This document shows positions 35,646 through 43,631 of a stretch of DNA of 46,870 nt, piece by piece. Under the pieces are notes generated by a model. The model did not search any database, had not been told where the DNA came from, and saw only the letters and a program-made list of their open reading frames with translations. This DNA comes from Hymenobacter glacialis (GTDB taxonomy: Bacteria > Bacteroidota > Bacteroidia > Cytophagales > Hymenobacteraceae). How positions within the stretch are numbered: the stretch's first letter is position 1; each line of letters begins with the position of its first letter. The position numbers and the translations under genes are program-made. Where the stretch lies: positions 1 to 46,870 of the forward strand of contig NZ_MDZC01000055.1 of the NCBI RefSeq assembly GCF_001816165.1, written 5' to 3'.

Positions 35646-36539
35646 TCAGGTCTGTTGGCGGCGATGCCGGAAGAGGTTCACCAGCTGCGGCACAAAGTCG
35701 CCTTCGGTGCTCAGGGCCAGAAAGCCGGTGCGGGTGCGGCGGCAGATGTTCACGAGCTGGCTTTCCTGCTGCCCGGCGGCGGCGGCCACCCGGGCCCGGA
35801 AACCGGGCGCCGACGTATTGACCCAGCGCACCCGGCCGGTTTCGGTATCGCGCAGCGGCACAATGCCCAGGGCGGGAAATTGCCGCTCGCGCGGAGCCAG
35901 CGTCTGCACCACTATCAGGTCGTGGCGCTGGGCCAGCATGGTGAGCTCGCGCTCGTAGCTGCCGTCAATAAAATCCGAAATCAGCACCACCAGGCTGCGG
36001 CGCTTGAGCAGGCCCAGCGCCTGCTTGATGCCCGCCCCGATGCCCGTGCGTCGCGACACCGGCTCCAGCGCAAACAGGCGCTGAATGAGGGCGTAGGCCG
36101 CCCGGGAGCCCTTGCCCGGCGGCATGTACAGCTCTTTCTGGTCGGAAAAAGCAAAAAGGCCCAGCGCCGAGCCCTGGCGGGCGGCAGAGAGCGCCAGCAG
36201 GCCCGCAATGTCGCGGGCCACGTCGAGCTTGCGCTGCTGGCCGTCGCCCACGTCCAGCGAGCCGCTCACGTCGAGCAACAGCAGCACCTGCTGCTCTTTT
36301 TCCTCGCGGTAGGTTTTCACAAAGGTGCCGTGCCCTTTGCTCGACACCGCCCAGTCGATGGCGCGCACCTCGTCGCCGTATTGGTACAGGCGCACATCGT
36401 CCACTTCCAGCCCGGTGCCCTTGAACACGGAGTGAAAATCGCCCTGCAATTGGGCCTCCACCGCCTTGCGAATGCGGATTTCGAGGTGGCGCAGGCGGCG
36501 CACCAGGGCAGTCAGGGCCGAAGGCACGGAGGGGTTCAT
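35646..36539 (-). CDS. DUF58 domain protein
   Basis: The 297-residue cytoplasmic protein shows the DUF58 pattern: VFKGTGLEVDDVRLYQYGDE, VRAIDWAVSSKGHGTFVKTY, and a vWA-like strand with the MIDAS-type LLLDVSGSLD. It usually works with a MoxR AAA ATPase that delivers energy to a vWA target; no moxR gene lies in the window. ATG 36539 is preferred over a frame running far upstream, because the divergent gene's start lies at 36577 and a TAGCTTCG box lies just upstream. It is the first gene of the operon with 34663 and 33608. Confidence 0.93.
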   Translation of the reverse strand: MNPSVPSALTALVRRLRHLEIRIRKAVEAQLQGDFHSVFKGTGLEVDDVRLYQYGDEVRAIDWAVSSKGHGTFVKTYREEKEQQVLLLLDVSGSLDVGDGQQRKLDVARDIAGLLALSAARQGSALGLFAFSDQKELYMPPGKGSRAAYALIQRLFALEPVSRRTGIGAGIKQALGLLKRRSLVVLISDFIDGSYERELTMLAQRHDLIVVQTLAPRERQFPALGIVPLRDTETGRVRWVNTSAPGFRARVAAAAGQQESQLVNICRRTRTGFLALSTEGDFVPQLVNLFRHRRQQT

Positions 36540-36544
36540 GTCGG

Positions 36545-36571
36545 CGAAGCTACGGCTTGAGACTAACTTTA
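36545..36571. promoter_or_regulatory. Divergent start-abutting promoter boxes
   Basis: On the minus strand TAGCTTCG (36552-36545) ends 5 nt before the DUF58 ATG. On the plus strand TAACTTTA (36564-36571) ends 5 nt before the GTG at 36577. Each is one base from TAnnTTTG. The two start codons are only 37 nt apart. Confidence 0.4.
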
Positions 36572-36576
36572 CGACT

Positions 36577-36993
36577 GTGAAATCATTCCATTGCCGCTGC
36601 CTGGGCTCGCTGCTGCCCCTTCTCTTGCTGGTTCTGCCCGCGTGCCAGCGCCCCGAAGAGCCCCCGCAGCCCGCCGACCTGGTGCCCAAAGAGCGAATGA
36701 CAGCCCTGCTAACCGACCTGCACATACTGGAGGCGCGCCTGGAAAACAGCCGTTTAAGCCCCGACTCGTCGCGGTCTCTCTACCTCTCGCAGCACAAGCT
36801 GGTGATGAAAAACCTGCAGGTCACAGACTCAGCCTTCCATCGCAGCTACCGCTACTACAGCATCCACGGCAAAGACCTGGATAATATCTACAAAGTGGTG
36901 ATTGACACCCTGAAAGCGCGCGAAAACCGCCTGGAGCCTTCAAAAACAGGCCTGCTAACCCCGCCGCCCCCAATTCCGCAGCAGGACCGATAA
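36577..36993 (+). CDS. DUF4296 lipoprotein
   Basis: From GTG 36577 the 138-residue product begins MKSFHCRCLGSLLPLLLLVL then PACQ, a clear lipoprotein signal (Cys23). The mature part has the DUF4296 features: MTALLTDLHILEARL, then RYYSIHGKDLDNIYKVVIDT. The family is found in Bacteroidota and its role is unknown. ATG 36538 would add residues ahead of the signal peptide, so the GTG is preferred. It is divergent from DUF58 and convergent with csaA. Confidence 0.88.
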   Translation: MKSFHCRCLGSLLPLLLLVLPACQRPEEPPQPADLVPKERMTALLTDLHILEARLENSRLSPDSSRSLYLSQHKLVMKNLQVTDSAFHRSYRYYSIHGKDLDNIYKVVIDTLKARENRLEPSKTGLLTPPPPIPQQDR

Positions 36994-37006
36994 CCGCTAC
37001 TTCGAC

Positions 37007-37351
37007 TCAGATAAGTCGGCTGCCGTTGGGCACGGCACCTGGCACTCCGGCCAGCACAATGTGTCCGTCGGCATCAGCAAAACCGGTCACGAGTACTTCA
37101 GAGCGAAATTTGCCAATTTGCTTGGGCGGGAAGTTGACCACGGCCACTACCTGCCGGCCCAGTAGGGTGGCGGGCGTGTAGTGGTGCGTGATTTGGGCGC
37201 TGGATTTCTTCAGGCCGATTTCGGGGCCGAAATCAATGAGGAGCTGATAGGCCGGGCGCCGCGCCTCCGGAAAAGGATGCACTTCCCGAATGGTGCCCAC
37301 CCGCAGGTCGACGCGTTCAAACTCAGTCCAGGTCAGCGCGGGAGTTTCCAT
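37007..37351 (-). CDS. csaA: CsaA-like tRNA-binding domain protein
   Basis: The 114-residue protein consists of a single EMAP/OB-type tRNA-binding fold: FERVDLRVGTIREVHPFPEA, IDFGPEIGLKKSSAQITHHY, LLGRQVVAVVNFPPKQIG, and the closing VPNGSRLI. This matches CsaA, a homodimeric protein with chaperone-like and tRNA-binding properties in bacteria. ATG 37351 (METPALTW) is preferred over an upstream start at 37366. It overlaps no other gene; a short convergent gap of 13 nt follows. Confidence 0.9.
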   Translation of the reverse strand: METPALTWTEFERVDLRVGTIREVHPFPEARRPAYQLLIDFGPEIGLKKSSAQITHHYTPATLLGRQVVAVVNFPPKQIGKFRSEVLVTGFADADGHIVLAGVPGAVPNGSRLI

Positions 37352-37383
37352 GCCCGAAAGTAGCAACCCGGAAGCAAGGCGGG

Positions 37384-37992
37384 CTATTGAGGTGCCGCGA
37401 AGGCTTCGAGCTGGGCGAGCTTAATCTGGGTCTGCTTTTCCCAATAGTCCTGCTTCACGGTGTTGAGGCCGTGGTTGGTTTCCGCATCGAAGCGGTTTTG
37501 CTCCCGGTCCCACTCCGCGTACACGCCCTTGGTGAGGTTGTTGAACGCCGGCTGCAGCTTGGCACAGTCTGCTTTGGCCTGAAACACCACCAGCTTTTGC
37601 CGCATAATGCGGGCGTACACCTCCGTAATATCGAAGTGCAGCTGCTCGTGGCGCAGCAGCTGGGGCGTGAAGTTTTTCGGGTCGCGAAACCACGACAGAG
37701 CCGGGTCGAAAGTGGCCTGCACCGTGCCGGTGAACACGAAGTCGCGGCACGCGGCCCCGGCTTTGATGTCGGTGGTCGTCAGGGCCGCCAGCTTCTCGTA
37801 GGACTTGGGGCGGGCCTGAAAATCTTCAATAGCGAGCCGGCGCGTAGCCGACCACGGAATGGGAGCCGCCGCGGGCTTGGCGGGCTGTGTACCAGTGCCG
37901 GGGGCCGGGGCAGCCGGCTGGCCGGGCTTGGCCACCGGGCCTTGCAGCCACAGCGCGGCCACCACCACGAAAGAAGTCAGAAACGAGAACAT
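37384..37992 (-). CDS. DUF922 family putative secreted zinc protease
   Basis: The 202-residue protein starts with a membrane-targeting segment (FSFLTSFVVVAALWLQG), an Ala/Pro-rich linker, and the DUF922 domain with the metal-binding-like HEQLHFDITEVYA motif, which has the HExxH form (HEQLH). The domain is thought to be a zinc-dependent protease; its substrate is unknown. ATG 37992 is chosen; an upstream frame runs through a family A repeat and would yield a phantom peptide with LRQAQHD. Only 32 bp separate it from csaA. Confidence 0.85.
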   Translation of the reverse strand: MFSFLTSFVVVAALWLQGPVAKPGQPAAPAPGTGTQPAKPAAAPIPWSATRRLAIEDFQARPKSYEKLAALTTTDIKAGAACRDFVFTGTVQATFDPALSWFRDPKNFTPQLLRHEQLHFDITEVYARIMRQKLVVFQAKADCAKLQPAFNNLTKGVYAEWDREQNRFDAETNHGLNTVKQDYWEKQTQIKLAQLEAFAAPQ

Positions 37993-38102
37993 GAATTGGT
38001 AGTAAAAGCGAGGAAAACGACGTTTAACAAGTCGAACAGTGTCGGCTGCGCAAAAATTGCTCCATTGCTCAATAATAAGCACTCGTGCAGAAATATTCAG
38101 AC

Positions 38103-38285
38103 CGTCATGCTGAGCTTGTCGAAGCATCTCTACCACGCCTCTTGTCATGCTGACGAAGGAAGCATCCTCTCGCCGGAGAACGAATCGTTGCTGGGTGAGA
38201 AGGTCCTTCGCTACGCCGACCTTTGGTTCGCAAGCTCAGGATGACAGAAGAAGCAGTAGAGATGCTTCGACAAGCTCAGCATGCG
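38103..38285. repeat. Nested palindrome, family A, with GCTTGTC arm type
   Basis: Outer arms: CGTCATGCTGAGCTTGTCGA then AGCATCTCTAC (38103-38133), and the complement at 38256-38285. Inner material around 38142 and 38208-38247 holds GTCATGCTGA and CTCAGGATGACAG, plus GAGAAGGTCCTTCGC, so a second partly decayed copy sits inside. Both outer arms carry GCTTGTC where other copies carry GCGCAGCC. Confidence 0.83.
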
Positions 38286-38347
38286 TTTTTTTTGCTGCAG
38301 GCGTTTCTGCACAGATTCCTAACAACCAAAAACTTCCACCTGACCTC

Positions 38348-39721
38348 CTACGCCGTGGCGTGCTCCCCGGCAACTGGCAGCGCCGCCGCGTATTCAGGCC
38401 TGGTTTCGCGCAGAAAACGCAGCAGCAGCACCACCGCCACAATGGTCAGGCCCACGAGCAGGCCGGTCCACACACCGGGCGCGCCCATGCCCATCTTGAA
38501 GCCCAGGAAATATCCCAGCGGCAAGGCCACCGCCCAATACGCCAGCAGGGCCACCACCGAGGGCACCTTCACGTCTTCCAAGCCGCGCAGGGCACCCAGG
38601 CCCACCACCTGCAGCCCATCGGACACCTGAAACAGGGCCGCTACCAGCAGCAGCGTAGCGGCCTGCTCCACCACCAGCGGGTCGCTGATGTAGATGTAGG
38701 GCACGGCGTGCCGGGTGGCAATGAGCAGCACCGCCATCACGCCCATAAACCCAAACGTGAGCCAATACGCTGCAAACCCCGCCTGCCGGGCCGCCAGCAG
38801 ATTGCCTGCGCCCCGCAGGTTGCCTACCCGAATGGTGGCCGCCGCCGCAATGCCGCTGGCCGCCATGTAGGTCATGCTGGCCACGTCGATGGCTACTTTG
38901 TGCGCCGCTTCGGTGGTCACGCCCAGCCAGCCCGCCATGAGCAGCGACGTGGCAAAAGCGCCCACTTCCAGGGCCATTTGCACGCCAATGGGAGCGCCCA
39001 AATCCACCACGCGGCGCACGGTAGTGCCCTCCGGCAGCCAGCTGGTCACGGCCGCGCGCTCGGCGCGCAGGCGCTTGGCCCGCAGCACGTAAGCACCCAT
39101 AAATACCGCCATCAAGGTGCGGGCAAACAATGTGGCCCAGGCCGAACCCATCATGCCCATTTCGGGCGCTCCCCACGCTCCGTACACCAGCGCGTAGCAC
39201 AGCACGCCATTCAGCACGTTGCCCAGAATGGACAGCCACATGGCCTGCCGCGTGAGCCCCAGCCCCTCGGCAAACTCGCGGAAGCCCTGGAACACCATCA
39301 GCGGAAACAGCGACAGGCTGATGACCTGCACCCAAGGGCCGGCCAGTACCACTACCTCGGCCGGCTGGCCCAGCCACGGCAGCAGGTAGGGCACCAGCTG
39401 GCCCAGCCCGGCCAGCACCAGCCCGGCCAGCGCATTGGTCCACACCGAAGCCACCAGCAGGCGGCCGAGCTCGGGAAAGTCGCGGCGGCCGTCGGCAGCG
39501 GCCACCAGGGGCACGCTGCCCATGCTCAGGCCCACGCCCAGCACCAGCAGCACGCTGGTGGTGCTCACGCCCACGCCCACGGCCGCCAGGGGCACCTTCC
39601 CAATATGGCCCACCACCACAGAATCCACGAAATTGACCATCACGTGGCCCAGCTGCGAGAGCATGACCGGGTAAGCGAGCAGCAGCGTTGGACGCAGATG
39701 CGGACGAAGATTTTTCAACAC
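38348..39721 (-). CDS. MATE family efflux transporter
   Basis: The 457-residue product has about 12 membrane helices and the MATE features: LLLAYPVMLSQLGHVMVNFV at the start, then VDSVVVGHIGKVPLAAVGVG, and a repeat of this fold in the second half (APIGVQMALEVGAFATSLLM). MATE proteins export cationic drugs or metabolites using Na+ or H+. The GTG at 39721 gives the usual beginning MLKNLRPHLR and lies about 33 nt after a strong promoter; ATG 39799 would lie upstream of that promoter. The substrate is unknown. Confidence 0.9.
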   Translation of the reverse strand: MLKNLRPHLRPTLLLAYPVMLSQLGHVMVNFVDSVVVGHIGKVPLAAVGVGVSTTSVLLVLGVGLSMGSVPLVAAADGRRDFPELGRLLVASVWTNALAGLVLAGLGQLVPYLLPWLGQPAEVVVLAGPWVQVISLSLFPLMVFQGFREFAEGLGLTRQAMWLSILGNVLNGVLCYALVYGAWGAPEMGMMGSAWATLFARTLMAVFMGAYVLRAKRLRAERAAVTSWLPEGTTVRRVVDLGAPIGVQMALEVGAFATSLLMAGWLGVTTEAAHKVAIDVASMTYMAASGIAAAATIRVGNLRGAGNLLAARQAGFAAYWLTFGFMGVMAVLLIATRHAVPYIYISDPLVVEQAATLLLVAALFQVSDGLQVVGLGALRGLEDVKVPSVVALLAYWAVALPLGYFLGFKMGMGAPGVWTGLLVGLTIVAVVLLLRFLRETRPEYAAALPVAGEHATA

Positions 39722-39754
39722 AAAAACAGAAAGCAACCGGCAACCTAGCCGCCG

Positions 39755-39784
39755 CAAAGGTACGGCTACCGGCTTGTGGGCAAA
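39755..39784 (-). promoter_or_regulatory. Promoter for the MATE gene (TTTG-N18-TACCTTTG)
   Basis: The minus strand holds TTTG (39784-39781), an 18-nt spacer, then TACCTTTG (39762-39755). Both Bacteroidota elements match exactly. It supports the GTG start at 39721. Confidence 0.7.
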
Positions 39785-39860
39785 CGCCTCACAGCGCATT
39801 CCAGAGGCTCTTAAAATGGAGACCAGCGCTCCGCCAAGTGCTTTTGTTCCAAAAACCCGG

Positions 39861-40976
39861 TTACCGGACCGCCACTGGTGCCAGCACCTGCTGCATAATG
39901 GCCGCGGCCCGCGCAAGGTCGGCCGTGGGTAGGGCATAGGAAAGCCGCGCAAAACCCGGCGCGCCGCACGTGGCCCCGTCCACTACCACCAGCCCGGCCG
40001 CCGCCAGCCGCTGCACCAGCTGCGCCGATGCGGCGTCGGCCGGCAACTGGGGGTCGAGAAAGCGAGTGAAATCTGCGAAAACGTAGTAAGTCCCCCCGGG
40101 AATGGGACCAGCTACCGCACCGGGCAATGCTGCCAGGCTATCCAGCAACAGGCAGCGGTTGCCGGCCAGCTGGGCGCACAGCGCCCCGGCAATGGCATCG
40201 GCCTGTCGGGTAGCGGCCAGGGCAGCGGCCTGTGCCGGCACGGGCACCGCCAGGCCGGTGCCAAACAAGCGGGCCGCTACGGCCGGGGCCAGCGCGGGCG
40301 GCACCACCGCACACCCCACGCCCCAGCCCGCCAGGGCCAGCGACTTAGAGAAGCCACTCACCACCACGTGCCGTTGGTGCGGGTCGGGAAAGGACAATAG
40401 GGTGGGCACCGACTCTGGTCCGAAGTTGATGCCTTCGTAAATCTCATCGCTGAGCACCCACAGCTGCGGGAATTCTGCCGTGACGGCCAGTACTGCCTCC
40501 CACTCCGCCCGGGAATACACCCGCCCCGTTGGGTTATTAGGGTTGCTAATTATCAGAAGTTTAGTATCCGAAGTGAGAGCGGCTCGCAGCACCTCCGGGG
40601 TCAGGGCGTAGTCGTCGGCCGCGGCCAGCGGCAGGGTGCGCAGCGTGCCACCGGTCCGGCGCACCAGTTCCCAAAACCCAAACCAGTTGGGCGTAGGCAT
40701 CAGCACGTCGTCGCCGGGAGCTAGCAGCTCGCTGAGGATGGCATAAAGCCCGGTTTTGGCCCCGCTGGTCACCATAACCTGTGCCGCGCTCAGGCTGGCG
40801 GCCCCGCGCTGCCGGTAGCGCTGGGCCAGGGCTTCGCGCAGCTCAGGCAAGCCGGCCGCAGGGCTCACTTCCAGCGGCTTGGCCTCGTGCTGGGCATCGG
40901 CCAGCACGGCCAAAGCGGCTTCCATGGCCGCGGCAGGCACCGCAAAATTTCCGTATCCTGAGGCTAAGCTGACCAT
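39861..40976 (-). CDS. Class I/II PLP-dependent aminotransferase
   Basis: The 371-residue enzyme has the fold-type-I features: VTSGAKTGLYAILSELL, the N-P-N-N-P-T-G loop (145-151), LSDEIYEGI, and the cofactor Lys211 in SGFSKSLALAGWGVG. The Arg that binds the substrate carboxylate is in GFARLSYALP. It is similar to aspartate aminotransferases. It lies 36 bp after egtD in the same direction, so it is probably the third gene of the egt operon. A C-S lyase role like EgtE is possible because fold-type-I enzymes include such lyases, but the sequence does not show this. Confidence 0.9.
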   Translation of the reverse strand: MVSLASGYGNFAVPAAAMEAALAVLADAQHEAKPLEVSPAAGLPELREALAQRYRQRGAASLSAAQVMVTSGAKTGLYAILSELLAPGDDVLMPTPNWFGFWELVRRTGGTLRTLPLAAADDYALTPEVLRAALTSDTKLLIISNPNNPTGRVYSRAEWEAVLAVTAEFPQLWVLSDEIYEGINFGPESVPTLLSFPDPHQRHVVVSGFSKSLALAGWGVGCAVVPPALAPAVAARLFGTGLAVPVPAQAAALAATRQADAIAGALCAQLAGNRCLLLDSLAALPGAVAGPIPGGTYYVFADFTRFLDPQLPADAASAQLVQRLAAAGLVVVDGATCGAPGFARLSYALPTADLARAAAIMQQVLAPVAVR

Positions 40977-41012
40977 GTTTTTTTCTCGTTTAACGCTTGG
41001 GCCAGGGCCCTG

Positions 41013-41990
41013 TTACTCATGCGCGGCCATCACCACATCGGCAAAGTCGGTGTCGGCATCGGTAAAGGTGTCCACCACCCGCAGGCCCGCCTGAGCGGCC
41101 AGCTCCTCAATCTGAGGCAGCGTAAATTTAAATGAATTCTCGGTGTGAATCACCTCCCAGGCGGCAAATTGAAAGGTTTCGTCCAGGGCCGGTATGCGCA
41201 CCTGCTGGGCCCTGGTGCTCACCAGAAACGACCGCACCGCACCGCTGAGGGGGCTGTAGTCGGTGAAGTGCTGCCAGTTGGCCAGGTCGAAATCCGCGTG
41301 CAGCTCCCGGTTGAGCCGAGTGAGCAGGTTGAGGTTGAAGGCAGCCGTAACGCCCTGGCTGTCATCGTAGGCAGCGCGAATGCGGCGCGGGTCTTTCTGC
41401 AGGTCGAAGCCGATGAGCAGGCGGTCGGCTGGGGCCAGGGGCGCGGCCAACTGCCGCAAAAAGCTCAGCCGGTCGGCCGGGGCAAAATTGCCGATGTTAG
41501 ACCCCAGAAAAAGCACGCCTTTGCTGCCCGGACGGCTGCCGAGCTGGCTCAGGGCCGTGGCGTAGTCCGACACCACCGGAGCCACCTGCAGGCCGGGCAT
41601 TTCCTGCTGCAGGCCATTGACCAGCCCCGACATGGCCCCCGCCGAAATGTCCACCGGGGCGTAGGTAAAGTCCGCATCGGTGCGCAGAAACTCGCGCAGC
41701 AGCACCTTCGTTTTGGAACCGTCGCCCGCGCCCAACTCCACCAGCGCAAACGGGCCGTTGACGGCTGGCCGCAGGGCCTCGGCAATGGCCGCGCCATGCT
41801 GCTCAAAAATGGCAAACTCGGCCCGCGTGGGGTAGTACTCCGGCAGCGCCATAATTTGCTGAAACAGCCGACTGCCCGCGTCGTCGTAGAAGTACATGGA
41901 CGACAACGCCTTGGGCGTTTGGCGCAGGCCCGTGGCCACGTGCTGGGCCAGCGCGCTTAGGGGGCGGCTTAGGGTGGAAGATGAACTCAT
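41013..41990 (-). CDS. egtD: L-histidine N-alpha-methyltransferase (ergothioneine)
   Basis: EgtD trimethylates histidine to hercynine, using S-adenosylmethionine. The 325-residue product has the family beginning YFYDDAGSRLFQQIMALPEY, the SAM-binding ELGAGDGSK (85-93), YAPVDISAGAM, LFLGSNIGNF and FNLNLLTRLNRELHADFDL. The C-terminal WEVIHTENSFKF is also typical. ATG 41990 is the natural start, 63 bp after egtB. Together with egtB it forms the core of ergothioneine synthesis, a thiol-histidine antioxidant. Confidence 0.95.
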   Translation of the reverse strand: MSSSSTLSRPLSALAQHVATGLRQTPKALSSMYFYDDAGSRLFQQIMALPEYYPTRAEFAIFEQHGAAIAEALRPAVNGPFALVELGAGDGSKTKVLLREFLRTDADFTYAPVDISAGAMSGLVNGLQQEMPGLQVAPVVSDYATALSQLGSRPGSKGVLFLGSNIGNFAPADRLSFLRQLAAPLAPADRLLIGFDLQKDPRRIRAAYDDSQGVTAAFNLNLLTRLNRELHADFDLANWQHFTDYSPLSGAVRSFLVSTRAQQVRIPALDETFQFAAWEVIHTENSFKFTLPQIEELAAQAGLRVVDTFTDADTDFADVVMAAHE

Positions 41991-42053
41991 GCAGCTGCTA
42001 AAAACGAGTTAAAAAGAGTAGTAACCGGAAACTTGCGCTTGGGCAGCGCCGCT

Positions 42054-43355
42054 TTAGCGGGCCAGCCGAATGCCGGTGAATTGCCAGCGCTTGTCGGCGT
42101 GGAAAAAGTTGCGGTAGCTGATGCGGATGTGGTTTTCGGGGGTGGCGCAGGAGCCGCCGCGCAGCACCAGCTGGTTCACCATAAACTTGCCGTTGTACTC
42201 GCCCAGTGCCCCGGCGGCGCGGGAGTAGCCGGGGTAGGCATGGTAGGCCGAGTAAGTCCACTCCCAGCAGTCGCCCAGCAGCTGATGGCAGGCGCTGGGG
42301 TCAGCGTCGGCGGGCAAGGGCTGCGGGTCCAACGCGTTGCTTTCGAGCCAGGTGCCGCCCTCGGGGGTGGCGTTAAAATGGCAGGCGGCGGTTTCCCATT
42401 CGGCCTCGGTGGGCAGGCGGGCGCCGGCCCAGTTGGCGTAGGCATCGGCTTCGTAAAAGCTCACATGGGTAACGGGCGCGGCGGGGTCCACGGCCAGCAG
42501 GCCGTGGTGCGTGAAGCGGTACCACCCGCCTGCCTTCTGCACCCAGTACAGCGGAGCGGTCCACCCTTCGGCCTGGAGCAGGTCCCAGCCCTCCCCCATC
42601 CAGAAGCGGAAGTCGCGGTAGCCGCCCGCTTCCATAAAGGCCAGGTAGTCAGCATTGGTCACGAGGCGGTTTTGCAGCTCAAACGGCGCCACCAGCACGT
42701 CGTGCGCGGGTAATTCATTATCGAAGCAAAAACCCTCTTCCTGAAAACCTACCCTGCAAATGCCCCCGGGCACCGGCAACCACGTGGCGCTGGCAACTGG
42801 CGCGGCCGCCTGCACATTAGCCTTTTCCGAAATTGGCAGGTAAGCCGGTGCCAACGGACTGGTGCTGAGGATGTACTTGATGTCGGTAGCGAGCAGCTCC
42901 TGGTGTTGCTGCTCGTGCTGCAGGCCCAGCTCCAGCAGCTCAAAAAAGGTGGCCGGCAGCTCGTGGGGCTTCGCGAGCAGTGCGGCCAGGGCGGCGTCTA
43001 CGTGGTTGCGGTAAGCCAACACGTCGGCCAGGGCCGGGCGCGAGAGCGTGCCCCGGTCGGCCCGGTTCACGCGGGACCCCAGCGAGTTGTAGTAAGAGTT
43101 GAACAGGAAAGCGTACTCCGGGTGAAATACCTGGTAGCCGGGTGCGTACTCCCGCAGCAAAAACGTTTCCCAGAACCAGGTGGTGTGCGCCAGGTGCCAC
43201 TTGGGCGGGCTCACGTCTATCATGGGCTGCACCACCGTGTCTTCGGGCAGTAGCGGGGCACACAGGGCGGTGCTTTGAGTGCGCACGGCTTGGTAGCGCG
43301 CCAGCCAGGACGGGGCAATGCGGGGTGGCGACTGAATTTCGAGGGTGGAAGACAT
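42054..43355 (-). CDS. egtB: Ergothioneine biosynthesis sulfoxide synthase
   Basis: EgtB is an iron enzyme that joins a thiol donor (cysteine or gamma-glutamylcysteine) to hercynine as a sulfoxide. The 433-residue product has a DinB-like N-terminal domain with PKWHLAHTTWFWETF (His54, His57) and the iron motif HX3HXE (His147, His151, Glu153 in LQHEQQHQEL). The C-terminal part is the FGE-sulfatase-type domain, with VLRGGSCATPENHIRISYRN and ending RWQFTGIRLAR. ATG 43355 is chosen over TTG 43382. It is the first gene of the operon, with a promoter near 43488. No egtA or egtC lies in the window. Confidence 0.95.
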   Translation of the reverse strand: MSSTLEIQSPPRIAPSWLARYQAVRTQSTALCAPLLPEDTVVQPMIDVSPPKWHLAHTTWFWETFLLREYAPGYQVFHPEYAFLFNSYYNSLGSRVNRADRGTLSRPALADVLAYRNHVDAALAALLAKPHELPATFFELLELGLQHEQQHQELLATDIKYILSTSPLAPAYLPISEKANVQAAAPVASATWLPVPGGICRVGFQEEGFCFDNELPAHDVLVAPFELQNRLVTNADYLAFMEAGGYRDFRFWMGEGWDLLQAEGWTAPLYWVQKAGGWYRFTHHGLLAVDPAAPVTHVSFYEADAYANWAGARLPTEAEWETAACHFNATPEGGTWLESNALDPQPLPADADPSACHQLLGDCWEWTYSAYHAYPGYSRAAGALGEYNGKFMVNQLVLRGGSCATPENHIRISYRNFFHADKRWQFTGIRLAR

Positions 43356-43487
43356 GGGCAGGGGCGTGAGCGGAGACAACAACTAGAACCACTAACCGGG
43401 TTAGCAGGGCGGAGGTTGCGTTTGCAAGGAACCGGCATTAAATACGGGGTCGTGAGCCAGTATACAGCAAACACGCAGTGAGCCTGC

Positions 43488-43517
43488 GAAAGGTACGTAG
43501 AAGCTCTTCCGTACAAA
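43488..43517 (-). promoter_or_regulatory. Promoter for the egtB operon (TTTG-N18-TACCTTTC)
   Basis: The minus strand holds TTTG (43517-43514), an 18-nt spacer, and TACCTTTC (43495-43488), one base from TAnnTTTG. The spacing is the same as at the MATE gene. The leader to the ATG at 43355 would be about 125 nt. Confidence 0.6.
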
Positions 43518-43631
43518 GTGGTATTTGCATTCATTTTGAGTTCAAATCACAACTAAACAGCTGGGTTAAAGTAGGATTATCGCCAATTATGATTACACTT
43601 GCATCATTCCTCACCTTCTTTCCATATTCCA

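Noticed and set aside
37993..38148. Upstream extension of the DUF922 gene
   Set aside because: It runs through a family A repeat, giving the phantom peptide with LRQAQHD, and would place the membrane segment far from the N-terminus.
38147..39748. Plus-strand frame opposite the MATE gene
   Set aside because: Gln/His/Arg-rich product and part of it runs through the repeat; the MATE gene explains the region.
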